NCBI GenBank assembly: GCA_052143575.1
Contig: JBKQSP010000059.1
Span: 1 to 64,000, forward strand
Direction of reading: 5' to 3'
Length of the DNA: 64,000 nt
Origin: JAKACA01 sp052143575
GTDB lineage: Bacteria; Actinomycetota; Acidimicrobiia; Acidimicrobiales; Bog-793
Under the pieces are notes generated by a model that saw only the letters and a list, made by a program, of their open reading frames with translations, was not told where the DNA came from and made no database searches. Below, piece after piece: positions 18,048-27,538 of this stretch; positions within the stretch are counted from its first letter, which is position 1, and each line of letters opens with the position of its first letter. Both the position numbers and the translations under genes were made by a program.

Positions 18048-19151
18048 TCAGCGGGTGACGCCCGCCTCCTCTGCGGCTGACTGCGACGTGCGGACGAGCG
18101 CCGCCAAGGCGTCGGCGGCCCTGCCCGAGTCGAGCACGCCGGCGGCGAGCTCGATCCCGCTGCCGATGTCGTCGGCCAAGCCCGCCACGACGAGGGCGGC
18201 AGCGGCGTTGAGGAGCACGAACTCGCGTCGGGCTCCCGTCTCGCCGGAAAGAACGGCCGTCGCCAGCGTGGCATTCAGCGCGGCGGAACCCCCCAGCAGA
18301 TCTTGCAGCTCCACGCGGCCGAGCCCGTAGGCACGTGGATCGACCTCGAAGCGGCGGCGCCGGAACCCGCCGGCGCCCTCGGGATCACGCACGCTCTCGA
18401 AGACGGTCGAGGTCGTGACGGTGCTCAGCTCGTCGAGCCCGTCATGGCCGTAAAGGACCATGGCGTGCACCGTTCCGGTCGCCTCCAGCACGGCAAGCAT
18501 GCGCTCGGCCATCGCCGGGTCGCCGACGCCGATCAGCTGTCGCTTTGCCGAAGCCGGGTTGGCCAAGGGGCCAAGGAAGTTGAACACGGTGGCTACACCG
18601 AGCTCGCGGCGCACAGGCGCCACGTACCGCATGGCTGGATGGAAACGCGGGGCGAAGCAGAAGCCGATGCCGGCGTCGTCCACGCAGCGTTTCACCCCGT
18701 CGGGGCCGAGGTCGATGATGACGCCCAATGCCTCGAGAACGTCGGCGGATCCGGCCAGCGATGAGGCCGCCCGCCCGCCGTGCTTACAGACCCTGCCGCC
18801 GGCACCGGCCACGACGAGGGCGGCGATCGTCGAGACGTTGATCGTGCCGGCACGGTCTCCGCCGGTCCCGCAGGTGTCCACGAGCTCACCCTCGATCGAG
18901 AGGGGCTCGGCCCGCGATCGCATGGCACGGACGAAGCCGGAGATCTCCTCGACAGTCTCCCCCTTCGTCCGCAGACCAGCGGCAAAAGCGGCCACAAGAG
19001 CGGCGCTCGCCTCGCCGGCGAGAATGGAGTCGAGCGCCGTAGCCGCCTCGGCTGCGCTGAGATCCTCCCGCCGGAACAAGCGACCGAGGACGCCGGCCCA
19101 CCCGCCGATGTCATCGACGGTCTCGGGCGGCTCCGCCGCACTGCCGGCCAA
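18048..19151 (-). CDS. trpD: Anthranilate phosphoribosyltransferase
   Basis: 367 residues. It joins anthranilate to PRPP, the second step of tryptophan synthesis. PRPP-binding CGTGGD followed by NVST, and the NFLGPLANPA segment, are diagnostic. The usual KHGNRS motif reads KHGGRAASS, a variation near the anthranilate site. The only usable start is the TTG at 19151, one base after the acyl-CoA dehydrogenase stop. The pairing with an acyl-CoA dehydrogenase is not a tryptophan operon, so expression is probably tied to that gene. Confidence 0.93.
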   Translation of the reverse strand: MAGSAAEPPETVDDIGGWAGVLGRLFRREDLSAAEAATALDSILAGEASAALVAAFAAGLRTKGETVEEISGFVRAMRSRAEPLSIEGELVDTCGTGGDRAGTINVSTIAALVVAGAGGRVCKHGGRAASSLAGSADVLEALGVIIDLGPDGVKRCVDDAGIGFCFAPRFHPAMRYVAPVRRELGVATVFNFLGPLANPASAKRQLIGVGDPAMAERMLAVLEATGTVHAMVLYGHDGLDELSTVTTSTVFESVRDPEGAGGFRRRRFEVDPRAYGLGRVELQDLLGGSAALNATLATAVLSGETGARREFVLLNAAAALVVAGLADDIGSGIELAAGVLDSGRAADALAALVRTSQSAAEEAGVTR

Positions 19152-19152
19152 C

Positions 19153-20328
19153 TCAATCCCACCAAAGGTGATGATCGAGCACCCCGCGGGCGATGAGGCC
19201 GAGCTGCACCTGCGAGGTGCCCTCGACGATCGTCAGCTGCCGGGCGTCTCGGTACCACAGCTCCGTGGGGTGGTCTTTCATGTAGCCGGCGGCGCCGAGC
19301 AACTGGACGGCGAGGCCGGAGGCCTTCACGGCCACCTCGGTGGCGTAGTACTTGGCCATCGACAGGTACGGAACCCACTCGCGGGTGAACTTGCCTTGGT
19401 CGGCGAGCCAGGCGGCCCGGTAGGTGAGCAGGCGGGCCGCCTCGATCTCGACGGCCATCTTGGCGATCTCCCACTGGATTCCCTGGAAGTCCGCGATCGT
19501 GTGACCGAAGCCCGGACGCTCCTTCACGTACTCGGTGGCGTACATGAGGGCGCCCTCGGCCAAGCCGATGCCGCGAGCGGCCACGATGGGACGCATCGAG
19601 TTCAACCCGAGCATCGCCAAGCGAAAGCCCCCGACCTCGCCGATGACGTTGCCCGCTGGCACGTGCACGTCCGAGAGGACGAGCTCGCCGGTGTCGACGC
19701 CGCGCACCCCCATCTTGCGGTCGACCGAGCCGACGGAGACTCCCGGCGTCGAGCGATCGACGATGAAGGCCGTGATGGAGTCGTGGCGGCGGCTCGACGG
19801 ATCCCCCGTCTTGGCGAAGACGGTGTACCAGTCCGCCTGCACGACACCGGACATCCAGCACTTGACGCCGTTGAGGATCCATCCGCCTTCGCTCGCTGGA
19901 TCCGGCGTCGCCTGCGTGCGCATGCCGGCGACGTCGCTCCCTGCGCCCGACTCCGACAACCCGAAGCCCGACCGCGCCGTGCCCTCGGCGATGCCGGGAA
20001 GGTAGCGCTGCTTCTGTTCCTCGGAACCGGCGATCATCACCGGCCCGGTCGGCAGGCGCGTGAGCAACAGCATGAGGGCGGCCGTGTTCGAGAATTTGGC
20101 GACTTCCTCGATGGCGATCGTCAGCCCGAGGATGCCGCCGCCCGAGCCGCCGTACTCCTCGGGTATGCACAGCCCGAGGAGACCGGCGTCACGAAAGACG
20201 GCGAAGAGGTCGTCGGGATACTGACCCGTCTCGTCGATCTCGCGCGCCCGCGGGCGCACCTTGTCGTTGGCGAGGCGGCGCACCATGTCCTGCAGCGCGA
20301 GCAACTCATCGGAAAGCTCGAAGTTCAC
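19153..20328 (-). CDS. Acyl-CoA dehydrogenase
   Basis: 391-residue FAD enzyme with the normal acyl-CoA dehydrogenase architecture: helical N-domain (LSDELLALQDMVRR), middle beta domain (GFGLSESGAGSDVAGM binding FAD/acyl-CoA), and C-terminal four-helix domain ending in YRDARQLTIVEGTSQVQ. The conserved Glu in IVEGT sits where the catalytic base lies in short-chain enzymes. It oxidises an acyl-CoA at C2-C3; chain length is not readable. GTG start 7 nt after TAACCT. Confidence 0.93.
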   Translation of the reverse strand: MNFELSDELLALQDMVRRLANDKVRPRAREIDETGQYPDDLFAVFRDAGLLGLCIPEEYGGSGGGILGLTIAIEEVAKFSNTAALMLLLTRLPTGPVMIAGSEEQKQRYLPGIAEGTARSGFGLSESGAGSDVAGMRTQATPDPASEGGWILNGVKCWMSGVVQADWYTVFAKTGDPSSRRHDSITAFIVDRSTPGVSVGSVDRKMGVRGVDTGELVLSDVHVPAGNVIGEVGGFRLAMLGLNSMRPIVAARGIGLAEGALMYATEYVKERPGFGHTIADFQGIQWEIAKMAVEIEAARLLTYRAAWLADQGKFTREWVPYLSMAKYYATEVAVKASGLAVQLLGAAGYMKDHPTELWYRDARQLTIVEGTSQVQLGLIARGVLDHHLWWD

Positions 20329-20335
20329 GGCGAGA

Positions 20336-20341
20336 AGGTTA
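20336..20341 (-). promoter_or_regulatory. -10 box TAACCT for acyl-CoA dehydrogenase
   Basis: TAACCT on the minus strand ends 7 nt before the GTG at 20328. It is the same hexamer as for the LCP genes. Confidence 0.55.
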
Positions 20342-20440
20342 GTCGGGACACTCTGTCAGCCCGCTGCCGAATCAACCGGCGACGCGCCCGCGACGGCACC
20401 GCCGGCGCCCGCGCAGATCGGGTTCGCTGAAGAGAGCTGG

Positions 20441-20671
20441 CTAGGCAGTCCGGCGCCGCTGGCGCAGGACACGGCGACGCTCACGCTCTGTGAGGCCGCC
20501 CCAGACACCCTCGCGCTCGCGTCCCGCCAACGCGTGCTCCAAGCAGGTCTGTCGAACCGGGCAGGCGTCGCAGACGGCCTTGGCTTCCCAGGAGTCGTCA
20601 TCCGACACCGGGTAGAAGATGTCGGGGTCAAGTCCCCGGCAGGCCGCTCGCTGGCGCCACGTGGCGTTCAT
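20441..20671 (-). CDS. whiB: WhiB-family Fe-S transcriptional regulator
   Basis: 76 residues. The four cluster cysteines are C11, C34, C37 and C43 (CxxC within CDACPVRQTC), followed by GVWGG (residues 55-59) and a basic C-terminal tail that contacts DNA. WhiB proteins bind a [4Fe-4S] cluster and the primary sigma factor and occur only in actinobacteria and their phages. It is transcribed from a consensus-like promoter about 110 nt upstream. Which WhiB subclass it is cannot be decided here. Confidence 0.96.
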   Translation of the reverse strand: MNATWRQRAACRGLDPDIFYPVSDDDSWEAKAVCDACPVRQTCLEHALAGREREGVWGGLTERERRRVLRQRRRTA

Positions 20672-20788
20672 TGCTGGTTCACTTTCGCTTGGGTGCGTGC
20701 CGCGGCGAACAACCCGACACCGTGAATGGACATCCTGGCTCTCCCGCGCGCTTCTACACGAGCAGGTCTCCGCCGGCCAGGAACATCG

Positions 20789-20817
20789 ATTATCCCCGAT
20801 GCCCCAGCTGCTGTCAA
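20789..20817 (-). promoter_or_regulatory. SigA-type promoter of whiB (TTGACA-17-GATAAT)
   Basis: On the minus strand TTGACA (20817-20812) is separated by 17 nt from GATAAT (20794-20789). Predicted transcription starts near 20782, leaving a 5' UTR of about 110 nt before the whiB ATG, long for this gene-dense window. The rest of 20672-20925 shows no gene. Confidence 0.75.
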
Positions 20818-20925
20818 TGGTCGGAGGGAAAAACCGCTATCATTCGGGCCCGCGAAAACTCGTGGCGGTGCCTCGGCACAAGCCCCTCGGGCGGGACGAT
20901 TGCAGCGCCCATCGGCCGCGATGTG

Positions 20926-21560
20926 TCAGTCCGTCTGCCAATCAGCCGCCAGAGAGGCCCCCGTCTCGGAAGACAGCTCGGCGTCGTAGGAATAGGCCGG
21001 GTGCGTGATGGCGATCCGGACAGGCCCGTGACGGAACGCCTCCTGCTCGGCTTCGTCGAGCACGAAGCGCACATAGTGCACCGAAGCCGTCACCTCGTCC
21101 CGTGTCAACTGGGCGGCGTGCTCGGGATCGACGGCCGCTGTGATCGTCCTGGAGGGATCGCCGATCCTCAGCTCGAGGGCGCCTTCGATCCCCACCAGCT
21201 TGGGAAGCCACGTCCGGAGCTCGGCCTCGCTCTGCAGCTCGACGAACAGCGTGAGCGAGAGCTCGCCGGCGGCCGGGATGAGCGGGTTGTAGATGTCGAG
21301 CTCGCCCTGCACTTGCTCGTCGGAGACCATCTTCTCGGCGCGGGCCATCTCCTGGATTTGGAAAAGCATGGTCGTGCGGTTCTCGAACACCACGGTGACG
21401 AGGGGGCCGATCGGGACACGTCGAAGCTTCTTCAGGGCGCTGACCTGGCGGCGAAACTCCTCACGGCGGCGTTCGTAGGCGCGAAGGTCCGCGATGTCCT
21501 CGAGCGTGAGCTTGCCTGGCGGCGACGAGCCGCTTGGTGCCGGCTCGTTCCGGTCGTTCG

Positions 21561-21564
<4 letters not shown>
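20926..21564 (-). CDS. DUF3501 family protein
   Basis: 212 residues from the GTG at 21564, which overlaps the rubrerythrin stop as GTGA. The family core KLTLEDIADLRAYERRR, followed by LGPLVTVVFENRTTMLFQIQEM-type sequence, marks DUF3501. Function is not established; the family commonly accompanies rubrerythrin and a heterodisulfide-reductase-like Fe-S protein. Here only the rubrerythrin is adjacent. The translational coupling suggests the two products act together. Confidence 0.85.
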
Positions 21565-21983
<419 letters not shown>

Positions 21984-22017
21984 GATGCCCTCCTGGGTGT
22001 ATCGATCAATAGTGAAT

Positions 22018-22027
22018 CCAACGTTGG
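22018..22027. promoter_or_regulatory. Perfect 10-bp palindrome CCAACGTTGG
   Basis: Lies between the rubrerythrin start and the FNR-like box. It could be a second operator or part of a composite site. Confidence 0.4.
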
Positions 22028-22028
22028 T

Positions 22029-22042
22029 TTGATTCTAATCAA
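22029..22042. promoter_or_regulatory. FNR/CRP-type box TTGAT-N4-ATCAA
   Basis: TTGATTCTAATCAA is an exact match to the FNR half-site consensus with the standard 4-nt spacer. It sits about 46 nt before the rubrerythrin GTG and about 90 nt before glpD. Regulator not in window. Confidence 0.6.
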
Positions 22043-22130
22043 GTCGACCGAGCGTGCATCCGAGCCGGGAGCGACTCCGTAGCGCTCGGATACCGGCCGC
22101 GACCTCCGTATGGCAGGCTTGCGATCGATC

Positions 22131-23912
22131 ATGACCCGGCCTCTCACGACCTTCGACCGCGGCGTCGCCCTCGAGCGCATGCGCTCCGAGGAGTTCGACG
22201 TCCTCGTCATCGGGGGCGGCATCACCGGGGCGGGGGTCGCCCTCGACGCCGCCGCTCGAGGCCTGCGGACGGCCCTCGTGGAGCGGACGGACTTCGCCTC
22301 GGGCACGTCGTCAAAGTCATCCAAGCTCGTGCACGGAGGATTGCGCTACCTGCAACAGAAGGAATTCGGCCTCGTCCACGAGAACCTCGTGGAGCGCCAT
22401 CGCCTGCTGCGCAACGCTCCCCATCTCGTCGAGCCCCTCACCTTCCTCATCCCGTTGTTCGGCAAAGGGGGTGTCGTCGACAAGAGCATCGTCAAGGGCT
22501 ACTCGGTGGCGTTGTGGCTCTATGACGTCGGCGGCGGCTGGCGGATCGGCAAACGCCACACGAAGGTCACCGCCGAGGAGATCTACGCCCACCTGCCGAC
22601 GTTGAAGCAGGGCCGCGTCGTGGCCGGCTTCCTCTACTACGACGCCCGCGCCGACGATGCCCGCCTCACGCTCGCCCTCGTACGCACAGCGGTCCTCGAG
22701 CACGGGGCGGTCGCCGCCAACTATGCGGCCGTGACGGAGCTGTTGAAGGACACATCGGGTCGCATCAACGGCGCCCGCGTCGCCCCCGCCGGCCGGGACG
22801 GCCCTGACGAGCCGTTCGACCTGCGTGCGCGAGTCGTCGTGAACGCCACGGGCGTCTGGGCCGACGACGTGCGCTCCCTCGACGGCGAGACGAACGAGCG
22901 TGAGCTGCGCCCGGCCAAGGGCATCCACCTGACCGTGCCGAGGTCGAAGCTGCCGTGCGACGTGGCTGCCATCGTGCCGGTTGCGGCGGACCGGCGCGCC
23001 ATCTTCGTCATACCGTGGGGCGACTACACCTATCTCGGCACGACGGACACGGACTACACGGGCTCACTTGACGATCCCGAGGTATCGGAGGCCGACGTCG
23101 ACTACTTGCTGGGGGCCGCCAACGCCGTCGTCACCGAGCCCCTCACGCGGGCAGACGTGACCGCAACGTGGGCAGGACTGCGGCCGCTTCTCGCCACGAG
23201 GGCCCACCACCGGGCGCCCAGCGAGCGAACCGCCGACCTCTCGCGGCGCCACCGGGTCATCGTGTCGCACGACGGCCTCGTCACCATCACCGGCGGCAAG
23301 CTGACGACCTACCGGAAGATGGCCGAGGACACGGTGGCTGCTGTCGGCAAGGTGCTCGGCGGCAAGCTGGCGTCCTCGGGCACGCGGCGATTGAGGCTGC
23401 GGGGCGCTGACGGTGCGGCCGGGCTCGCACGACCCGGGGCGGCTGCGTCCCTCGGCGTCGACGACGGCGTCTTGGCGACTCTCGTGCCTCGCTATGGCGG
23501 CGAGGCGCCGGCAGTGGCGAGCCTCGTCACCCAGCACGGTGAGCTCGGTCGGCCGCTCGTTCCGGGCCTGCCCTATCTGGCCGCGGAAGCCGTCTACGCC
23601 GTCCGCTACGAGATGGCACAGCGGCTCGACGACGTCCTCGCCCGCCGCACGCGTGCCCTCTTGCTCGACGCTGCCGCCTGCCGCCGGGCTGGAGCCGACG
23701 TGGCCCGGCTCATGGCGGACGAGCTCGGATGGGATGACGACCGCCTCGCCGTCGAGATCGCTCTGCTCGACGACCTCGTGAAGCGTGAGCTGGCGGCCGT
23801 CACTGGGCCGTCCGCGGCGCCCGACGGGCTCGCCGCTGATCATCCGGATCCCGCCGCGCCGCCGCCCCCCTCGGGTCACAGCGACGACTCGGCCCTCGAG
23901 GTCGGGGCATGA
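22131..23912 (+). CDS. glpD: FAD-dependent glycerol-3-phosphate dehydrogenase
   Basis: 593 residues from the ATG at 22131; an in-frame ATG at 22110 is possible. The dinucleotide-binding GGGITGAG, SSKSSKLVHGGLRYL and TITGGKLTTYRKMAED segments are those of GlpD. It oxidises glycerol-3-phosphate to DHAP at the membrane and passes electrons to quinone. A GlpD-type C-terminal helical domain follows at about residues 450-560. Its TGA overlaps the next ATG (ATGA), starting a three-gene glycerol operon. Confidence 0.94.
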   Translation: MTRPLTTFDRGVALERMRSEEFDVLVIGGGITGAGVALDAAARGLRTALVERTDFASGTSSKSSKLVHGGLRYLQQKEFGLVHENLVERHRLLRNAPHLVEPLTFLIPLFGKGGVVDKSIVKGYSVALWLYDVGGGWRIGKRHTKVTAEEIYAHLPTLKQGRVVAGFLYYDARADDARLTLALVRTAVLEHGAVAANYAAVTELLKDTSGRINGARVAPAGRDGPDEPFDLRARVVVNATGVWADDVRSLDGETNERELRPAKGIHLTVPRSKLPCDVAAIVPVAADRRAIFVIPWGDYTYLGTTDTDYTGSLDDPEVSEADVDYLLGAANAVVTEPLTRADVTATWAGLRPLLATRAHHRAPSERTADLSRRHRVIVSHDGLVTITGGKLTTYRKMAEDTVAAVGKVLGGKLASSGTRRLRLRGADGAAGLARPGAAASLGVDDGVLATLVPRYGGEAPAVASLVTQHGELGRPLVPGLPYLAAEAVYAVRYEMAQRLDDVLARRTRALLLDAAACRRAGADVARLMADELGWDDDRLAVEIALLDDLVKRELAAVTGPSAAPDGLAADHPDPAAPPPPSGHSDDSALEVGA

Positions 23913-25543
23913 AGGCGGGCAGGGCGACACCGCCCCTCGAGCTCGCCGGCGGCGCCGCCGGAGCCCACGAGCATTTCGGCGGACGACGCGCCGAGGTGAG
24001 CCTGGAGTGGCTGCAGCGCCTGCGCAGCGTGTGCGCCGTGGTGGACACCTCGCCTGCGGGCACCGCCGAGGCGGGCCGGGACTGGTGGCCGCTCACGCTC
24101 CGCTGGGCGCTGCAGGGAGAGACGCCCGCTCGTCCCGCCGCCGTCGCACGGCCGGTGAGCACGGCCGAGGTGGCCGCCGTCGTCAAGCTGTGCGCAGAGT
24201 CGGGCATCCCCCTCACCGCAGCCGGCGGGCGCAGCGGTGTGTGCGGCGGCTCCATCCCCGTCTTTGGCGGGGTCGCCCTCGATACGTGCGGGCTCGTCGG
24301 GATCCTGAGCGTCGACAACGACTCACTCCTCGTCGACGTCGCGGCGGGAACCTTCGGTCCCGACCTCGAGACGGAGCTGCAAGGCAACCACGGCCTCACG
24401 ATCGGCCACTGGCCGCAGTCCATCGACCTCGCCACCGTGGGGGGCTGGATCGCCTGCCGGGGTGCGGGCCAGTACTCCACCCGCTACGGCAAGATCGAGG
24501 ACATCGTCGCCGGTCTCGAGGTCGTGCTCGCCAGTGGCGAGGTCGTCCGCACCGGCGCCATGGCCGGCGCCGGCCCGCGTTCCGCCATGGGATCCGATCT
24601 CACCCAGCTGTTCGTCGGGAGCGAGGGCACGTTCGGCATCATCACCGCCGCCCGCCTGCGCGCCCATCCCGCACCCCCGGCTGAGCGCCGCGTTGCGTAC
24701 GGGTTCCCGAGCTTCGCCGCCGGGCTGGACGCCTTGCGCCGCACCCTGCGGCGGGGGGCGACGCCCGCCGTCGTGCGCCTCTACGACGAAGGGGAGTCCC
24801 GTCGCAGCTTCGAGGCGGCGACGAACCTTCTCATCGCCCTCGACGAGGGCGATGAGAAGGTCATCGGAGCCGCCATGTCAGTCCTCACCGAGGAGTGCGA
24901 CGCCGCCGGCGCCGAGCGCCTCGACGATGGACTCGTGCAACGTTGGCTCGGGCACCGAAACGACGTCTCCGCCCTCGCCGCCGTCACCGAGGCGGGCATC
25001 GTGGTCGACACCATCGAGATCTCGGCACCGTGGACGGCCCTGCCCGCCATCTACGCCGACGCCGTCGCGGCGCTGAAGGCGATCGAAGGTTGCCTGGCCG
25101 CCACGGCTCATGAGTCTCACGCCTATCCGGACGGGGCGTGCCTCTACTTCACCTTCGCCGGGCGGCAGCCGTCCGCTGAGGCAGCCTCGCCCCCGCCGGA
25201 GACCGTCTCCGACCTCATCGGGACGCAGGCGTCGCTCGACGACCGATGGGCGGAGGCCTTCTATCGGGCCGCCTGGGCGGCCGTGCTGACGGCCACGCGG
25301 TCACACGGTGGCTCGATCTCCCATCATCACGGCATCGGGCTCGTCCGTGCTGGCTACCTTGCCGATGCCCTCGGCAGCGGCTACGGCGTGCTCGAGTCCC
25401 TGAAGCGGGCACTCGATCCGAACGGTGTCCTCAACCCGGGCAAGCTCGGATTCGAGTCCGCATTCGGTGCGGCCCCATGGCCGCCAGCTTCGGTCGGTTC
25501 GGCCGGTAGTCCTCAGCCCGTCGGGGGGGTGTCACCGTCGTGA
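23909..25543 (+). CDS. FAD-linked oxidase, alkyl-DHAP-synthase-like
   Basis: 544 residues. The N-terminal PCMH FAD domain shows GGRSGVCGGS, TVGGWIACRGAGQ and STRYGKIEDIV; the C-terminal domain carries SHHHGIG with the His triad at about 472-474, which in alkyldihydroxyacetonephosphate synthase is catalytic. Known AGPS makes the ether bond of ether lipids from acyl-DHAP; bacterial homologues mostly lack a proven substrate. Wedged by 4-nt overlaps between glpD and glpK, it should use DHAP, glycerol-3-phosphate or a derivative. D-lactate/glycolate-type oxidase is the alternative. Confidence 0.82.
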   Translation: MKAGRATPPLELAGGAAGAHEHFGGRRAEVSLEWLQRLRSVCAVVDTSPAGTAEAGRDWWPLTLRWALQGETPARPAAVARPVSTAEVAAVVKLCAESGIPLTAAGGRSGVCGGSIPVFGGVALDTCGLVGILSVDNDSLLVDVAAGTFGPDLETELQGNHGLTIGHWPQSIDLATVGGWIACRGAGQYSTRYGKIEDIVAGLEVVLASGEVVRTGAMAGAGPRSAMGSDLTQLFVGSEGTFGIITAARLRAHPAPPAERRVAYGFPSFAAGLDALRRTLRRGATPAVVRLYDEGESRRSFEAATNLLIALDEGDEKVIGAAMSVLTEECDAAGAERLDDGLVQRWLGHRNDVSALAAVTEAGIVVDTIEISAPWTALPAIYADAVAALKAIEGCLAATAHESHAYPDGACLYFTFAGRQPSAEAASPPPETVSDLIGTQASLDDRWAEAFYRAAWAAVLTATRSHGGSISHHHGIGLVRAGYLADALGSGYGVLESLKRALDPNGVLNPGKLGFESAFGAAPWPPASVGSAGSPQPVGGVSPS

Positions 25544-26982
25544 GCGTTCTCGTCGTCGACGTCGGGACGTCCGGCGTGCGCGCCGCCGTCGTGCGAAGTG
25601 ACGCCAGCGTCACCCACGTGCATCACCGCGAGGTGTTGCCGACCTCGCCGGCGCAGGGCTTCGTCGAATTCGACGCCGGCGTCATGGCCGGCGCCGTCCT
25701 CGAAGTCGCCCGAGCCGCCCTGGCGGCCGGCGGGCCTGTCGATGCTGTCGGAATCGCCAACCAGCGTGCCTCGACCATCGTCTGGGACCGGGCCACCGGC
25801 GAGGCGGTGGCGCCGGGCATCGGCTGGCAGGATCTCCGAACCGTCGGCATGTGCCTGATGCTGCGGGCGAACGACATCCGGCTCGCCCCGAACCAGTCAG
25901 CCACGAAGCTCGCCATGCTCCTCGATCTCGCCGATCCCGACCGCACCCGCGACCTTTGCTTCGGCACCGTCGACACCTGGGTCGCCTGGGTGCTCTCGGG
26001 TGGTCGCCTGCACGTCACCGACCACACGAACGCAGGCGTCACCGGCCTTGTGACGAACGACGGCGCCGGCTGGGACCTCGAGCTGTGTGAGGCGTTGCGG
26101 ATTCCGGAAGGCGTCCTGCCCAAGCTCGTCTCCTCGACCGGGGTCATCGGCGAAGCCGCCGCCCTCGAGGGCGCCCCCCTGATCGCCGGCATCGCCGGGG
26201 ATCAACAGGCGTCTCTTGTCGGCCAGGGCTGCCTCGGCCCCGGCAGCGCCAAGGCCACCTTCGGCACGGGCGGCATGCTCGACTGCTGCGTCGGCCCCCG
26301 GCGCCCGGACTTTGCGCAGCGGGGCGCTGCCGGCACGTTCCCCATCGTCGCCTGGAGTGGCGGCGGCGAGCTCACCTGGGGGCTCGAAGCCGTCATGCTG
26401 TCGGCGGGCTCCTGCGTGGAATGGCTGCGCGACGATCTCGGAATCGTCGATACCGCTGCCGACACCGATGCAATGGCGGCGAGTGTCCCTGACGCCGGCG
26501 GCGTCTACTTCGTGCCGGCGCTGCTCGGCCTCGGCACGCCCGTATGGGACTTCGGCGCACGCGGCACACTCGTGGGAATCACCCGCGGCACGACGCGCAA
26601 CGAGATCGTCCGCGCCGTGCTCGAGGGGATCGCCCAGCGGGGCGCCGATCTCCTCGAAGCCGTCGTGGCCGACTCGGGCCTCGACGTCGAGGTCCTGAAA
26701 GTCGACGGCGGCATGAGCGCCAACTCGACGTTCATACAGGCGCTCGCCGACGCCACGCGGCGGCGCATCGAGGTGGCCCCCGTGACGGAGGCGACCACGC
26801 TCGGGGCGGCGTTTCTTGCCGGGACCGCCACCGGCGTCTGGTCCTCGCTCGCCGAGGCCAGTGCCCTCGTGCACCCCCGCGTCGTCGTCGAGCCGGCTCG
26901 GCGCCTCGACCGAGCTCGCTGGCTGGAAGCCCGCAGCCGCGCCGAGCGGACCGTGCCGGAGCTGTCGGCCCTCGACTTCTGA
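25540..26982 (+). CDS. glpK: FGGY carbohydrate kinase, glycerol kinase type
   Basis: 480 residues from a GTG overlapping the previous stop (GTGA). ATP-binding DVGTSGVRAAVV at the N-terminus, GIAGDQQASLVGQGC in the middle, and KVDGGMSANSTFIQALAD near the C-terminus are FGGY/GlpK features; NQRASTIVWDR corresponds to the glycerol-site loop. It phosphorylates glycerol to glycerol-3-phosphate, feeding glpD. The loop differs enough from E. coli GlpK that another polyol is possible. Confidence 0.87.
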   Translation: MSVLVVDVGTSGVRAAVVRSDASVTHVHHREVLPTSPAQGFVEFDAGVMAGAVLEVARAALAAGGPVDAVGIANQRASTIVWDRATGEAVAPGIGWQDLRTVGMCLMLRANDIRLAPNQSATKLAMLLDLADPDRTRDLCFGTVDTWVAWVLSGGRLHVTDHTNAGVTGLVTNDGAGWDLELCEALRIPEGVLPKLVSSTGVIGEAAALEGAPLIAGIAGDQQASLVGQGCLGPGSAKATFGTGGMLDCCVGPRRPDFAQRGAAGTFPIVAWSGGGELTWGLEAVMLSAGSCVEWLRDDLGIVDTAADTDAMAASVPDAGGVYFVPALLGLGTPVWDFGARGTLVGITRGTTRNEIVRAVLEGIAQRGADLLEAVVADSGLDVEVLKVDGGMSANSTFIQALADATRRRIEVAPVTEATTLGAAFLAGTATGVWSSLAEASALVHPRVVVEPARRLDRARWLEARSRAERTVPELSALDF

Positions 26983-27001
26983 GGCGCCCGGGCCGGGCGC
27001 C
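26983..27001. terminator. Hairpin between glpK and DUF1203 gene
   Basis: GGCGCCCG and CGGGCGCC form a perfect 8-bp stem with loop GGC immediately after the glpK stop. No T tract follows. It sits between convergent genes and could work in both directions. Confidence 0.55.
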
Positions 27002-27013
27002 GTCCGGCCCGCC

Positions 27014-27472
27014 TCAAGCGAGGCGGTCGAGGCGCACGGCGAAGCACCCCGCCCGGGCGAAGTGCACGTGGGCGTAGCTGACCTGCGGATCGGCGAAGAA
27101 ACGGGCGGCGACCGTCTCGAGGGCGCAGCCGTCCACGACGTCGCAGTCGACCATGAAATGGGCGGCGTCGTAGGCACGCACGGCAAGAAGGCGGCGCCTC
27201 AGCTGCTCGGGGACGGCGGTGGCGCCGGCAAGCTCACAGTCCCTGCTGTGCACGAAGATCGGGCCAGGACCCGTGTACGGACTGCGGCCGAGAAATGGGT
27301 CGTACGACACGAGCGTCATCGTCTCGCCGACCCGCCCGTCACGAAGGCAGCGGCGGCACGGGTAGGAGTCGGCGGCGTCGACCTCCACCGCGACACCGCG
27401 CGCCGCCAGGAGGGGCGCAGGCATGGGGTGGAGTTGGAACGCGAGGAGCGCCCGGGCGGTCGAAAGGGTCAT
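27014..27472 (-). CDS. DUF1203 family protein
   Basis: About 152 residues. YPCRRCLRDG, a central YDPF...PYTGPGPIFVH segment and a terminal HFARAGCFAVRLDR match DUF1203, a small cytoplasmic family of unknown function. The CxxC and the conserved His/Cys residues hint at metal or redox chemistry, but this is inference. The ATG at 27472 is chosen; the frame is open seven codons further. Confidence 0.8.
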   Translation of the reverse strand: MTLSTARALLAFQLHPMPAPLLAARGVAVEVDAADSYPCRRCLRDGRVGETMTLVSYDPFLGRSPYTGPGPIFVHSRDCELAGATAVPEQLRRRLLAVRAYDAAHFMVDCDVVDGCALETVAARFFADPQVSYAHVHFARAGCFAVRLDRLA

Positions 27473-27538
27473 GTCACCATCGTGACGGAACACCGGGGCG
27501 GTGTCTGGCGGGATTCGGTCTCCTAAACGGGACTCGCA

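Noticed and set aside
18048..20328. trpD with acyl-CoA dehydrogenase as a biosynthetic cluster
   Set aside because: No other tryptophan or secondary-metabolite genes are adjacent; the pairing looks like simple co-transcription.
25897..27186. Minus-strand frame of about 430 codons
   Set aside because: Antisense to the glycerol kinase gene with no domain or ribosome site.
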